64,000 nucleotides of DNA from Qipengyuania gelatinilytica (GTDB taxonomy: Bacteria; Pseudomonadota; Alphaproteobacteria; Sphingomonadales; Sphingomonadaceae). Both the position numbers and the translations under genes were made by a program. Below, piece after piece: positions 17,018 to 26,135 of this stretch (within the stretch, counting starts at the first letter, position 1; each line of letters starts with the position of its first letter). The notes beneath the pieces are model-generated. The model saw only the letters and a list, made by a program, of their open reading frames with translations, was not told the DNA's origin and did not search any database. The stretch lies in the NCBI RefSeq assembly GCF_019711315.1, contig NZ_CP081294.1:2542001-2606000 (forward strand), given 5' to 3'.

Positions 17018-17863
17018 TTACCAGCCCCCCGAGGCGCCGCCGCCCCCAAAACTTCCGCCGCCGCCGGAAAAGCCTCCGCCACCGCCGAAGCCGCCTCCGC
17101 CGAAACCGCCTCCGCCGCCCCAGCCGCCGCCGCGATCGTCGAAGCCGCGGGCGATTGCCTTGCCCGCTTCCCAAAGGATGATGTCGCGAGCCGTATCGCC
17201 CCACGGGCCGCGGCGATAGCGACGCCGCCGGCGTCCGCCGCCGCGCAGGATCGGCAGGATGAAGAAGAAGAATATGAAGGCGAACCAGATCATGCCGCCA
17301 AGCGGGAAGCCACCCGAGCTTTCGCGTTTTTCGGTCGTGCGCTCGGCATTCTGCGCGATCTGCGCGGCCTCTTCGGGAGGGAGTTCGAGCTGCTTGATGA
17401 TTTCATCCGCGCCCCAGCTGATGCCGCCGGAGAAATCGCCGTCGCGGAAATAGGGCTTCATGCCTTCGACATATTCGAAGGCGAGACCGTCGGGAATGAT
17501 GCCCTCCAGCCCATAGCCGACCTCCACGCGCATCTGCCGCTCGTTGGGTGCCACAAGCAGGATGATGCCATCATCGTTTTCCGCATCGCCCAGCTGCCAA
17601 TAGCGGCCCAGCTGGTATCCGTATTCGGCAATGTCATAGCCCTGCAGGCTATCCACTGTCGCAATCACGAATTGGCGCTGGTTACGCTCCTCGAACTCGT
17701 CGAGCTTGCGGGTCAGCTCCGCCTCGGTGGCATCGTCGATGATATTCGCCTGGTCGAGCACCGGCGCGGTCCCGCGCTCGGGAAAGCTCGGCTGGGCGGC
17801 GGCAGGTACGGCGAGGCCGAACGCTACCGCCACGATCACCAGGAGGTGTCTCAGTCTATCCAT
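17018..17863 (-). CDS. TPM-domain protein with glycine-rich tail (YgcG-like)
   Basis: A 281-residue exported protein. The signal peptide ends near AAAQPSFP, a TPM domain follows (about residues 30-155, with NQRQFVIATVDSLQGYDIAEYGYQLGR), then a helical linker, one transmembrane segment, a very basic cluster (RRRRRYRR) and a Gly-rich tail of about 45 residues ending GASGGW. This is the usual YgcG-type layout: periplasmic TPM domain, membrane anchor and flexible tail. LemA is encoded 20 bases upstream and the second TPM protein immediately downstream, so the three are probably one unit. Confidence 0.9.
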   Translation of the reverse strand: MDRLRHLLVIVAVAFGLAVPAAAQPSFPERGTAPVLDQANIIDDATEAELTRKLDEFEERNQRQFVIATVDSLQGYDIAEYGYQLGRYWQLGDAENDDGIILLVAPNERQMRVEVGYGLEGIIPDGLAFEYVEGMKPYFRDGDFSGGISWGADEIIKQLELPPEEAAQIAQNAERTTEKRESSGGFPLGGMIWFAFIFFFFILPILRGGGRRRRRYRRGPWGDTARDIILWEAGKAIARGFDDRGGGWGGGGGFGGGGFGGGGGFSGGGGSFGGGGASGGW

Positions 17864-17883
17864 GAACGCGCTACCCGCGCAGA

Positions 17884-18498
17884 TCAGTTGCCATCGCTAC
17901 GCATGTCGAGTTCGGGAGCCACTTCCGCACCTTCCGACACCGCTTCGTAGGGCACCAGCGGCTCTGCACCGTGGATGATGTTGGCGCCGATCGTTTCGGG
18001 GAAGGTACGAATGCGGGTGTTATAGTCGCGGACCGCTTCGTTATAGTCGCGGATGGCGACCGCGATGCGGTTTTCCGTTCCTTCGAGCTGGGTCATGAAA
18101 CGGCCGAAGTTTTCCTGGCTGCGCAGTTCGGGATAGCGTTCGACCGAGACGAGCAGGCGGCTCAGCGCACCACCGAGATTGCTCTGCGCCTGCTGGTATT
18201 CCTGCATCTTGGATGCATCGGTCAGGTCGTCGCCATCAAGCTTGATCTCCGGACGTGTTGCCGAAGCGCGCGCCTGGATCACTTCGTTCAGCGTCTGTCG
18301 TTCCTGTTCGGCAGAGGACATGACGATCTGTTCGAGGTTCGGGATCAGGTTCGCACGGCGCTGGAACTGGGCCTCGACATCGGCCCAGCGGGCCTTGGCG
18401 GTTTCTTCTGCCGCGGGCACCGAATTGATGCCGCAGGCGGAAAGGGCGAGGGCGAAAGCCCCCAGCATTGCGGTGCGAAAGGCGATGATACGGTTCAT
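17884..18498 (-). CDS. LemA family lipoprotein
   Basis: A 204-residue protein. The N-terminus has a signal ending in the lipobox LALSAC (Cys about residue 22). The mature part has the LemA signature (QFQRRANLIPNLEQIV, ARASAT, LLVSVERYPELRSQENF, NRIAVAIRDYNEAVRDYNT) and is predicted to be almost fully helical. LemA proteins are membrane-anchored helical bundles linked with TPM proteins. It is the first gene of the leftward operon and is divergent from mscL. It is not an enzyme by any motif I can see. Confidence 0.92.
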   Translation of the reverse strand: MNRIIAFRTAMLGAFALALSACGINSVPAAEETAKARWADVEAQFQRRANLIPNLEQIVMSSAEQERQTLNEVIQARASATRPEIKLDGDDLTDASKMQEYQQAQSNLGGALSRLLVSVERYPELRSQENFGRFMTQLEGTENRIAVAIRDYNEAVRDYNTRIRTFPETIGANIIHGAEPLVPYEAVSEGAEVAPELDMRSDGN

Positions 18499-18634
18499 GT
18501 CGGCATTCCCCTTGAAAACTGTCTTAGCGAGATAGGACGCTTGCCTGTTGCTTTCAAGCGAGGCGCACTTGAGGGCACAGGTTTGTCATGTCAGTAATGC
18601 ATCACCGACAAACGGGTTGCTGGAGGGACTGCTG

Positions 18635-19105
18635 ATGCTGAAAGATTTCAAGGAATTCATCGCCAAGGGTAATGTCATCGACCTCGCGGTCGCCGTGATC
18701 ATTGCCAGTGCCTTCGGGGTGATCGTTTCCTCGCTGACCGACGAGATCATCATGCCGATCGTGGGCACGATCTTCGGCGGCGCCGATTTCTCGAATTATT
18801 TCGTCCTCTTGAGCACGCCCGAAGGCTATGAAGGCTCGCTGACGGACTATGCCGCGCTCAAGGAAGCGGGCGCTGCGATGATCGGCTACGGCGCCTTCAT
18901 CACCGCGATCGTCAATTTCGTGATCCTGGCCTTCATCATCTTCCTGCTGGTGCGGTACGCCAAGAAAGTGATGGCGGAATTCGAGGAGAAGAAAGAGGAA
19001 GCGGCACCGGTCGGTCCGACCGAGCTCGACCTGCTCAAGGAAATCCGCGACGAACTTCGCGCCGCGCGTCCCGATTACGCGCCCGACAAGGGCCCGATGG
19101 GCTGA
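18635..19105 (+). CDS. mscL: Large-conductance mechanosensitive channel MscL
   Basis: A 156-residue protein with the standard MscL layout: N-terminal amphipathic helix (MLKDFKEFIAKGNVIDLAVAV), TM1 with the pore-lining AVIIASAFG, periplasmic loop, TM2 near residues 90-110, and a charged C-terminal bundle helix. It opens under high membrane tension to release solutes upon osmotic downshock. The ATG at 18635 was chosen because it matches the family start and follows GGAGGGACTGCTG. It is divergent from lemA and lies upstream of the tmRNA gene. Confidence 0.95.
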   Translation: MLKDFKEFIAKGNVIDLAVAVIIASAFGVIVSSLTDEIIMPIVGTIFGGADFSNYFVLLSTPEGYEGSLTDYAALKEAGAAMIGYGAFITAIVNFVILAFIIFLLVRYAKKVMAEFEEKKEEAAPVGPTELDLLKEIRDELRAARPDYAPDKGPMG

Positions 19106-19141
19106 CGGATTGCCCCTCTTACCAGCGGTAGAGGGGTACAC

Positions 19142-19169
19142 TTCACATTAAGCGATTGATCGCTATATG
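19142..19169 (+). promoter_or_regulatory. Putative housekeeping promoter of the tmRNA gene
   Basis: TTCACA (19142-19147) and TATATG (19164-19169) are separated by 16 bases and would start transcription near 19176, just before the acceptor piece of the tmRNA. A hairpin at 19113-19136 (CCCCTC/GAGGGG) precedes it and may end the mscL transcript. Confidence 0.45.
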
Positions 19170-19175
19170 GAGCTT

Positions 19176-19524
19176 GCCGGTTTCGACCGGATATGGCGAT
19201 AAATTGCGCTGTGTAATAGGTACAACGGACCCGGGGGCAGTACCCGGCGGCTCCACCATAACCCGCGGTAATGCCGCGGTTTTTGACGGGGCCGAACTAG
19301 GATCGACGTGTGCTGAAAGACAGTGTTTTCGCCCGGGCTGAGTAACCCGTAAAACTGTTCACAACACACAAGTGCCAACGATAACGAAGCACTCGCTCTC
19401 GCAGCGTAATCTGACGGGCTAACGCCCTGATCTTACAAAGCTAAAGCGCGGTTGGACCCACCGGGCAACAGAAGCGGATTCCGGGGCTCCGGGGGTAGCT
19501 AGCAACAGAAACCCCCACCTTCTC
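19176..19524 (+). ncRNA. ssrA: Circularly permuted two-piece tmRNA (acceptor piece then coding piece)
   Basis: The acceptor piece comes first and ends in CGGCTCC-A-CCA (CCA at 19256-19258), right after a T-arm-like CCGGG/CCCGG stem at 19231-19247. The coding piece starts at 19288 with GGGGCCG, which pairs with CGGCTCC to rebuild the acceptor stem including a G3:U70 wobble, the alanyl-tRNA identity pair. A spacer of 29 bases at 19259-19287 holds a CCGCGG hairpin and must be removed. The tag frame at 19374-19409 reads ANDNEALALAA and stops at TAA. This is the alphaproteobacterial form, rescuing stalled ribosomes with SmpB. The outer 5' and 3' ends are approximate. Confidence 0.93.
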
Positions 19525-19602
19525 GAATATTCCGCATTTCGGACCACGATTGGGTGGTAGACGGACATTGTCCTATCCGAGGAACCCTGCTTAAAAGCAG
19601 TG

Positions 19603-19917
19603 ATGGGTCGTCTCAGTAAGCGCTATGCGAAGGTTACAGGCCTAGCCGATAATCCTACATACAAGACGAGGGCAATCGCAGCTGCCGCAGCTTCGACCGG
19701 AGCGTTTGCGATGACCTTTGTTCTTCTGGCAATTTATTTGGAAGCTGGAACCGCGAGCTTGTGGTTTTGCGCACTCGGAGCTGGTCTTGCTGCCGGTTAC
19801 GCCGCAGCGACTACCCGCTGGGCCCTAGGTGCCACATACGGTGTAATTGCCGTAATTTGGGTTTTGCTCGAAGGATTGGCGGCAGTCTTTGGCGCCGTAG
19901 CAACCGCACTCAGCTGA
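19603..19917 (+). CDS. Small hypothetical membrane protein downstream of tmRNA
   Basis: A 104-residue open frame with a basic N-terminus (MGRLSKRYAKVTGLADN) and three hydrophobic segments of about 20 residues each. Codon use is less GC-biased than its neighbours. A hairpin (CTGCT/AGCAG at 19587-19600) lies directly before the start, with the purine-rich GAGGAA just upstream of the hairpin. No family is recognised. Its position at the 3' flank of the tmRNA gene, a common landing site for mobile DNA, and its base composition hint at transfer, but no integrase or repeat is seen. Confidence 0.55.
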   Translation: MGRLSKRYAKVTGLADNPTYKTRAIAAAAASTGAFAMTFVLLAIYLEAGTASLWFCALGAGLAAGYAAATTRWALGATYGVIAVIWVLLEGLAAVFGAVATALS

Positions 19918-19945
19918 ACGTCCAAAATCAGGTCGTTACCTGACG

Positions 19946-20203
19946 TTAGCGGTCGATTTCTCCAGCCTCGGCCTCTTCGGCCTTCGCGGCCTCCTGCTCG
20001 TACCGGATCGCATCGAGGATCTTCGCCCCGCCGAGGAACACTGCGCCTGCGGTCGCGGCCATCAGGAGATATCCGCCGAAGCCGGGATACTGGAGCGTGT
20101 AGTTCGCGCCGCGAGTCATTGCGCCAAGGGCAAGGGCGTAGATGATCAGATACGCTTCGAAGCGCGTCTTGATCACGAACAGCCTTTTGACCTTCTTCCA
20201 CAT
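19946..20203 (-). CDS. Small hypothetical membrane protein
   Basis: An 85-residue protein beginning MWKKVKRLFVIKTRFEAYL, with two hydrophobic segments around residues 15-35 and 45-65 and a charged, Glu/Ala-rich C-terminal tail of about 25 residues. I chose the ATG at 20203, preceded by AAAGGAG; a longer frame from 20260 adds a poorly supported start. It is a membrane protein of unknown function, with no enzymatic motif. Confidence 0.72.
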   Translation of the reverse strand: MWKKVKRLFVIKTRFEAYLIIYALALGAMTRGANYTLQYPGFGGYLLMAATAGAVFLGGAKILDAIRYEQEAAKAEEAEAGEIDR

Positions 20204-20298
20204 GGGTGGCGCAAACTCCTTTCTTAACCTCTGCAACTGCAATGAGCGTGCCAGTGACACGTTCCTGCCGAGTCGCGTGGTTAATCCAGGGACGAGTG

Positions 20299-20324
20299 TA
20301 AAAACCCTCGACGAAGAGTCGAGT
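20299..20324 (-). terminator. Rho-independent terminator of the ast operon
   Basis: Read leftward, CTCGAC-TCTTC-GTCGAG forms a 6-bp stem followed by GGTTTTTA. It lies about 25 bases after the astB stop. Confidence 0.8.
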
Positions 20325-20347
20325 TGGTTAACTTTTAAGCACCCGAT

Positions 20348-21598
20348 TTAGGCGAGGGTGTCCAAGGATAGGACAGTCAGCAAAGCCTCGCGTGCTTCGA
20401 TCACGCGGACGGCCAATTCCTCGCTGCCGAGGTCCCTGGGATCGATGGTTTCGGGCCACATCTGGGCAACGACCGCTTCGATCCGGTCGGCCTTGGCCTC
20501 GTCCAGCATGAAGCGCTGGTCGACGGTTGTGGGATCGGCGACGACGCGCAGGCGCAGGCAGGCAGGGCCTCCGCCATTGGCCATCGACTGCTTCACATCG
20601 ACCGGAATGACCTTGCGGATCGGGCCGTTGCTGGCGAGCATGCTCTCGCAATATGCCCAGACGCTCGCGCTTTCCTGGCATTCGCTCGGCACCACCAGCG
20701 CCATCTCGCCGCCCGGCAGGGTGAGGAGCTGGGCGTTGAACAGATAAGTGCGGATCGCTTCTTCCAGGCTTACCGCGCTTTCCGGCACCTCGACGACTTC
20801 GAGTGCGGGGAATGCCTCGCGGATCGCCTCGTAGGCGCCCTGCTGGTCGGCAAAGGCGCGTTCGTGGGTGAAGAGCACGCGCTCGTTTGCCACCGAAACG
20901 ACGTCGTTGTGGAACGCGCCTGCCTCGATCGCTTCGGGGTTCTGTTCGATAAACACGCACTTCGCCGGATCGAGGCCGTGGAGGCGCGCGATGGCGCGAC
21001 TGGCCTGCTCATGCTGGCGCGCCGGGAACTTGCCACCCTGACGGCCCCACACGAAGACTTCCACGCCCTGCGCGCCGTGGCCTTCGCAGAACCGCATGTG
21101 GTTTGCAGCGCCCTCGTCACCGAAAGCGGGGAGGACGGCGTCGTGGATGGTGAAGTGCTCTTCGTCGCCGAAAGCGATGGCGAGCTGTGCCTGCGTATCC
21201 TGCCATTCCTGCGCGCGGTGCGGCATGGTGACGAGATTGGCAGGAGTCAGGTGGCAGCGTCCGTCGGCCGTATCGGGGGCGGGGCTGACGGTGGCGGCAT
21301 TGGCGGTCCACATGCTCGATGCCGACCATGCAGCGGCAAGCAACTGGCGCGGCGCGGTCTCGTCGATAGCAAGGCCGCGGATGAGATCGCCGTTGGGGCG
21401 CGGGAGGGGCAGCAGGAACCCCTGCGCAAGGCCGAGCGCCATGTTCGAACGCATCTTGGCGATACCCTGACGCGCGGCGGCACGCGGATAGGAAAGGTCG
21501 CCCTTGTGGCTGGCGCTGGCGATATTGCCGAGGCTGAGTCCGGCGTAATTGTGGCTGGGGCCGACGATTCCGTCGAAATTGATCTCGACGAGACTCAT
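20348..21598 (-). CDS. astB: N-succinylarginine dihydrolase AstB
   Basis: A 416-residue enzyme beginning MSLVEINFDGIVGPSHNYAGLS, the AstB signature; E. coli AstB is about 447. It hydrolyses N2-succinylarginine to N2-succinylornithine, CO2 and ammonia, the second step of the arginine succinyltransferase (AST) pathway. A Cys/His catalytic set is expected in the family; a candidate His lies near HNDVVSVANERVLF. Its start overlaps the astA stop by four bases, so it is translated from the same leftward operon. A terminator follows. Confidence 0.94.
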   Translation of the reverse strand: MSLVEINFDGIVGPSHNYAGLSLGNIASASHKGDLSYPRAAARQGIAKMRSNMALGLAQGFLLPLPRPNGDLIRGLAIDETAPRQLLAAAWSASSMWTANAATVSPAPDTADGRCHLTPANLVTMPHRAQEWQDTQAQLAIAFGDEEHFTIHDAVLPAFGDEGAANHMRFCEGHGAQGVEVFVWGRQGGKFPARQHEQASRAIARLHGLDPAKCVFIEQNPEAIEAGAFHNDVVSVANERVLFTHERAFADQQGAYEAIREAFPALEVVEVPESAVSLEEAIRTYLFNAQLLTLPGGEMALVVPSECQESASVWAYCESMLASNGPIRKVIPVDVKQSMANGGGPACLRLRVVADPTTVDQRFMLDEAKADRIEAVVAQMWPETIDPRDLGSEELAVRVIEAREALLTVLSLDTLA

Positions 21599-22611
21599 CG
21601 CGCCACGCTCCAGACGGTATCGCCGACGCCTACTTCGAGCGCCTGCGCGCTGATCTCGTCGATCGCCACCGTATCGTCATCACCGAATTCGCGCATGCCA
21701 TAGGCGGACTTGAATGTATCCAGCGTACCCGTGGCGATCAGCGCGCGCTCGCCGATATCGAGGTCGATGGCGGAAATCCTTGCCGGACGCGCTTCAGCGA
21801 CGCTTTTAACCTGGTCGGTGCGCGCGGTCATCGTCGGGCCGCCGTCGAAGATGTCGACATAGCCTTCGGCGGCAAAGCCTTCGTTCTCCAGCATCCGCAT
21901 TGCCGCGCGTCCGGTCGGGTGCGGGACGCCGATCACCTTCTTGGCCTCATCGTCGAGCATGGCGACATAGACCGGGTGCTTGGGCATCAGGTCGGCAATG
22001 AACTGGTTGCCGTTGATTGCGTTGAAATAGTCCGCTTCCTGGAAGGTCATGCCGAAGAACCGACCCGCGACACCGTCCCAGAAGGGCGAACCGCCGCGGT
22101 CGTCGATCACGCCGCGCAGTTCGGCGAGGATGCGGTCGGCGAAGCGGCTGCGGTGCATGGCGATGAAGAGATAACGGCTACGGGCCAGCAACAGGCCGAG
22201 CCCGCCCGCGCGCTCACCCGGGTGGAGGAAGAGTCCGCCGACTTCCGAAGACCCCTCAAGGTCGGTGACGAGGCTGAGCAGTTCGGCCCGCACGGTGCGG
22301 TCAAGTTCCTGGCTATGTTGCGTCAGTGTGTTGAGGCGGTAGCTATAGAACGGCCACTGCTGGCCGACCTGGGTGAACAGCTGGCAGGTGCCGCGGACCT
22401 GGCCGGTCTCGGTATTCTCCAGCACCAGCGTGAAGACATCATCGCCCAGCGTGTCTTCGGTGCGCGAGAAAGCTGCCTCGGCGCGTTCGAGCTTCTTGGT
22501 CAGCGCATTCTTGTCTGCCGGCAGGTTCGTGAAACCGCCCCCGGTCAGCTTGGCCATCTCGTAAAGGTGTTCGAGATCGGAAATATGCGCAGCGCGCAGG
22601 CGGAAGGTCAC
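21595..22611 (-). CDS. astA: Arginine N-succinyltransferase AstA
   Basis: A 338-residue GNAT-like acyltransferase. The start [24 protein letters not shown], the FTNLPADKNAL motif, the LFLHPGERAGGLGLLLARSRY acetyl-CoA-type motif and QEADYFNAINGNQFIADLMP are family hallmarks. It transfers succinyl from succinyl-CoA to arginine, opening the AST pathway. It sits between the M20 hydrolase and astB with four-base overlaps on both sides. The other usual pathway genes, astC and astD, are not in the window. Confidence 0.94.
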   Translation of the reverse strand: MTFRLRAAHISDLEHLYEMAKLTGGGFTNLPADKNALTKKLERAEAAFSRTEDTLGDDVFTLVLENTETGQVRGTCQLFTQVGQQWPFYSYRLNTLTQHSQELDRTVRAELLSLVTDLEGSSEVGGLFLHPGERAGGLGLLLARSRYLFIAMHRSRFADRILAELRGVIDDRGGSPFWDGVAGRFFGMTFQEADYFNAINGNQFIADLMPKHPVYVAMLDDEAKKVIGVPHPTGRAAMRMLENEGFAAEGYVDIFDGGPTMTARTDQVKSVAEARPARISAIDLDIGERALIATGTLDTFKSAYGMREFGDDDTVAIDEISAQALEVGVGDTVWSVAR

Positions 22612-23816
22612 AGATGGTCTCCGGTGGATAGCTTCGTGAGGACCAGCGCGCTCAAGGCGGCGCGTTCCCGCAGCGAAGGGACAATCATGAATTCGTCGGG
22701 TGAGTGGATGGCGCCGCCGCGCACGCCCATGGTGTCGACCACGGGGACGCCGGTAGCAGCGATGTTGTTGCCGTCACATACGCCGCCGGTCGATTTCCAG
22801 CCGATCTGCTGGCCGAGCTCTGCACCGCATGCCTTGACGAGGTCGAACAGGCGCTGGGCCTTGTCGTCGACCGGCTTGGGCGGACGGGTGACGCCGCCGT
22901 GGCGGTGGATGCCGACTTCGTGTTCGCTCTCGATCATCTTGAGGATCGCATCGAGTTCGCCGTCGAAGCGGTTCATCGCATCGGTCGATTTGGGCCGGAT
23001 GTTGAAGCGCAGGATCGCAAGATCGGGCACGACATTGTTGGCCGCCCCGCCTTCGATCTTGGCAGGGTTCACCGTGATGTCGTCTGCCTCGAGCGCCTTG
23101 ATCCGCAGCACGAGATCGCTGGCTGCGACGATCGCGTTGCGGCCTTCGTGCGGATTGCGGCCCGCATGGGCGCTACGGCCGGTGATGGTGATCGAGTAAT
23201 TGCCCGTCCCCCCGCGTGCGTGGGCAAGCGTGCCGTCGGGCAGGGCCGAAGGTTCGTAGGTGAGGGCGGCATATTTGCCGCGCGCCAGTTCCTCGATCAG
23301 GCCGCGGCTGGCGAGGCTGCCGGTTTCCTCGTCCGAATTGATCATCACGTCGTAACCGACGCGGGCAGAACCCTCGATAGTCTCGAACAGCTTGAGGGCG
23401 TGGAGGATGACGTCGAGGCCGCCCTTCATGTCCGCGGTGCCGGGGCCATTGATGACCTCGTCATCGAGCCACTTCACCTCCTGGAAGGGATGATCCACCG
23501 GGAAGACCGTATCCATATGGCCGGTCAGCACGAAGCGGCGCTCCGCCTCGGGGCGCACGCGCAGGACCATGTGCTGGCCGTGCGGCTTTTCGAATTCGCG
23601 TCCCTCTGCCGAAATGGCCGTCACGGTGGCCGGGTCGACCAGCTCGACGTCGCCGGGCAGGGCGGAGAATTCATCGGCAAGGACACTCGCCATTGTCTTG
23701 AGTCCGTCGATATTGGCGGTGCCGGTATTGATCGCTGCCCAGTCCTGCACTTCGCGCAGCATCGTATCTGCATCGATCGCGTCGAGGAGGGCTTGCGCAG
23801 GCGTATCCGGTTTCAT
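22608..23816 (-). CDS. M20-family metallohydrolase of the ast operon
   Basis: A 402-residue zinc amidohydrolase of the M20 (CPG2/ArgE/DapE-like) family. Metal-ligand motifs are visible: [24 protein letters not shown] and a C-terminal GAIHSPDEF. The ATG at 23816 follows GGAAGTTGCCG and removes a short unsupported extension. It is the first gene of the operon and overlaps astA, so it likely cleaves an acylated amino acid in the arginine-degradation route, perhaps N-succinylglutamate in place of AstE. Substrate is inferred from context only; a general carboxypeptidase role is possible. Confidence 0.82.
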   Translation of the reverse strand: MKPDTPAQALLDAIDADTMLREVQDWAAINTGTANIDGLKTMASVLADEFSALPGDVELVDPATVTAISAEGREFEKPHGQHMVLRVRPEAERRFVLTGHMDTVFPVDHPFQEVKWLDDEVINGPGTADMKGGLDVILHALKLFETIEGSARVGYDVMINSDEETGSLASRGLIEELARGKYAALTYEPSALPDGTLAHARGGTGNYSITITGRSAHAGRNPHEGRNAIVAASDLVLRIKALEADDITVNPAKIEGGAANNVVPDLAILRFNIRPKSTDAMNRFDGELDAILKMIESEHEVGIHRHGGVTRPPKPVDDKAQRLFDLVKACGAELGQQIGWKSTGGVCDGNNIAATGVPVVDTMGVRGGAIHSPDEFMIVPSLRERAALSALVLTKLSTGDHL

Positions 23817-23947
23817 CGGCAACTTCCTTAGACATGCCGACAATCAAGTCCACCCCGCCGCTTGCAATCGTCAACCGGTCTGGGCATAGCAAACCCACTC
23901 CTCCCCGGGTCCACATCGCAAGCCATTCGCTTACCCAGAGGAGTTCC

Positions 23948-26053
23948 ATGACAAATTACGTGACGCGCGCCGGTATCGAGGTTGACCAGGCGCTGGCCAC
24001 TTTCGTCGAAACCGAAGTTCTCGCGCCGCTTTGCCGCGATGGCGAGGCATTCTGGGCAGGGTTCGCGAGCCTTCTGGGCGAATTCGCGCCTCGCAACGCG
24101 GCACTTCTCCAAAAGCGTGAGGATCTGCAGGCGAAGATCGATGCCTGGCATATCGAACGCAAGGGTCAGCCGCATGATGCGGGCGCCTATCGCGCCTTTC
24201 TCGAAGAGATCGGCTACCTCGTCCCCGAGCCGGGCGATTTCACTATCGGCACCGAGAAGGTCGATCCCGAGATCGCGACCATGGCAGGCCCGCAGCTGGT
24301 CGTGCCGATCCTCAACGCGCGCTTCCTGTTGAACGCGGCGAATGCGCGCTGGGGCAGCCTCTATGATGCCTTCTACGGGACCGATGCGCTCGATGCGCCT
24401 GCGGCCAGGCCGGGTGGTTATGACGAGGATCGCGGCGCGGCGGTCATCGCCGAGGCAAAGCGCTTCATGGACGAGGCCGTGCCACTGGCCGATGGCAGGA
24501 AATGGGCCGACCTCACCGATGTGAAGGAAAGAGGCATTCCGCTCGCTGATCCGGCGCAATGCGTCGGCTGGAACGACAAGGCCTGCCTCTTCAAGCACAA
24601 CGGCCTGCACATCGAGGTCGCCTTCGATCCGGAGCACCCGGTCGGCAAGACCGATCCCGCCAATATCGCGGACATCAATCTCGAGGCGGCGCTCACGACA
24701 ATTGCCGACTGCGAGGATTCGGTCGCGGCGGTCGATGCCGAGGACAAGCTGCTCGCCTATCGCAATTGGCTGGGCGTAATCCGCGGCGACTTGTCGGAAA
24801 GCTTCGACAAGGGCGGCAAGACGGTCACCCGCGAACTGGCGCCTGACCGTATGTACACGTCGCCCGAAGGCGGCGAGTTCGCCTTGCCCGGTCGCTCCCT
24901 TATGTTCGTCCGCAACGTGGGCCACCTGATGACCAACCCGGCGATGCGCTGGGACGGCAAGGAAATTCCCGAGGGCATCCTCGACGCGGTGATGACCAGC
25001 GCGATCTCGGCGCAGGATGTCGCGGGGCTTGGCAAATACGGCAACTCGCGGCGGGGTTCGATCTATATCGTGAAGCCCAAGATGCACGGGCCCGAGGAAT
25101 GCGCCTTCACCAATGATTTGTTCGATGTGGTCGAGGACCTGCTCGATCTGCCGCGCCACACGATCAAGGTCGGCGTGATGGACGAGGAACGGCGCACTTC
25201 CGCCAACCTTGCCGCCTGCATCCATGCGGTTATGGACCGGATCGTCTTCATCAACACCGGTTTCCTCGACCGGACGGGCGACGAGATCCACACCTCGATT
25301 CAGGCCGGGCCCATGATGCGCAAAGGCGAAATGAAGAACTCCGCCTGGCTGAAGGCTTACGAGGCGCGAAATGTCGGCATCGGGCTGAAGCATGGCCTGT
25401 CCGGCCGCGCGCAGATCGGCAAGGGCATGTGGGCTGCGCCCGACCTGATGGGGCAAATGATGATCGAGAAGATCGGTCACCTAAGGGCTGGGGCGAACAC
25501 GGCATGGGTGCCGAGCCCGACTGCTGCGACGCTCCACGCGATCCATTATCACCGCGAGGACGTTTTCGAGATCCAGAAGGGTCTGGGCGAGGTGCCGGGC
25601 CTCGAAGACTTGCTCACCATTCCGCTTGCCGAGGGCACAAACTGGTCCGAAAACGAGATCGGCGAGGAGCTCGACAACAATTGCCAGGGCCTGCTCGGCT
25701 ATGTGGTGCGCTGGATCGACCAGGGCGTGGGCTGTTCCAAGGTGCCCGACATCAACGATGTGGGACTGATGGAAGACCGCGCCACCTTGCGAATCTCCAG
25801 CCAGCATATTGCGAACTGGCTGCTCCACGGGGTCATTTCCGAGGGACAGGTGATCGATTCGCTGCGCCGTATGGCTGCAAAAGTGGACGAACAGAACGCC
25901 GGCGATCCGACTTACGAGCCCCTGCTGGCAAACGAGGACAGCCCTGCATTCAGCGCTGCCAAGGACCTGATTTTCAAAGGGGTCGAACAGCCCAGCGGTT
26001 ATACCGAGCCGCTGCTTCATGCGTGGCGGCTGAAGAAGAAGGCTGCCGCCTGA
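23948..26053 (+). CDS. glcB: Malate synthase G
   Basis: A 701-residue isoform G enzyme, close to the 723 of E. coli. The ATG at 23948 follows CAGAGGAGTTCC and begins [16 protein letters not shown]. Conserved segments include [20 protein letters not shown]-like catalytic Asp region, and [20 protein letters not shown]. It condenses acetyl-CoA with glyoxylate to malate, the second enzyme of the glyoxylate shunt. It is divergent from the ast operon with 131 bases between; no aceA isocitrate lyase is nearby. It ends before the PilZ gene with no overlap. Confidence 0.95.
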   Translation: MTNYVTRAGIEVDQALATFVETEVLAPLCRDGEAFWAGFASLLGEFAPRNAALLQKREDLQAKIDAWHIERKGQPHDAGAYRAFLEEIGYLVPEPGDFTIGTEKVDPEIATMAGPQLVVPILNARFLLNAANARWGSLYDAFYGTDALDAPAARPGGYDEDRGAAVIAEAKRFMDEAVPLADGRKWADLTDVKERGIPLADPAQCVGWNDKACLFKHNGLHIEVAFDPEHPVGKTDPANIADINLEAALTTIADCEDSVAAVDAEDKLLAYRNWLGVIRGDLSESFDKGGKTVTRELAPDRMYTSPEGGEFALPGRSLMFVRNVGHLMTNPAMRWDGKEIPEGILDAVMTSAISAQDVAGLGKYGNSRRGSIYIVKPKMHGPEECAFTNDLFDVVEDLLDLPRHTIKVGVMDEERRTSANLAACIHAVMDRIVFINTGFLDRTGDEIHTSIQAGPMMRKGEMKNSAWLKAYEARNVGIGLKHGLSGRAQIGKGMWAAPDLMGQMMIEKIGHLRAGANTAWVPSPTAATLHAIHYHREDVFEIQKGLGEVPGLEDLLTIPLAEGTNWSENEIGEELDNNCQGLLGYVVRWIDQGVGCSKVPDINDVGLMEDRATLRISSQHIANWLLHGVISEGQVIDSLRRMAAKVDEQNAGDPTYEPLLANEDSPAFSAAKDLIFKGVEQPSGYTEPLLHAWRLKKKAAA

Positions 26054-26135
26054 AGAACTGCGGGTGCACGCCGCAAGCAATTGCTAAGCCTTTGGGCATA
26101 GGCTGCCTTCCCAGAACGAAGAGAAGGTCGCCACA

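Noticed and set aside
19105..20348. Genomic island inserted at the tmRNA gene
   Set aside because: Two small membrane genes have a lower GC bias, but there is no integrase, no direct repeat of the tmRNA end, and neighbouring genes look chromosomal.
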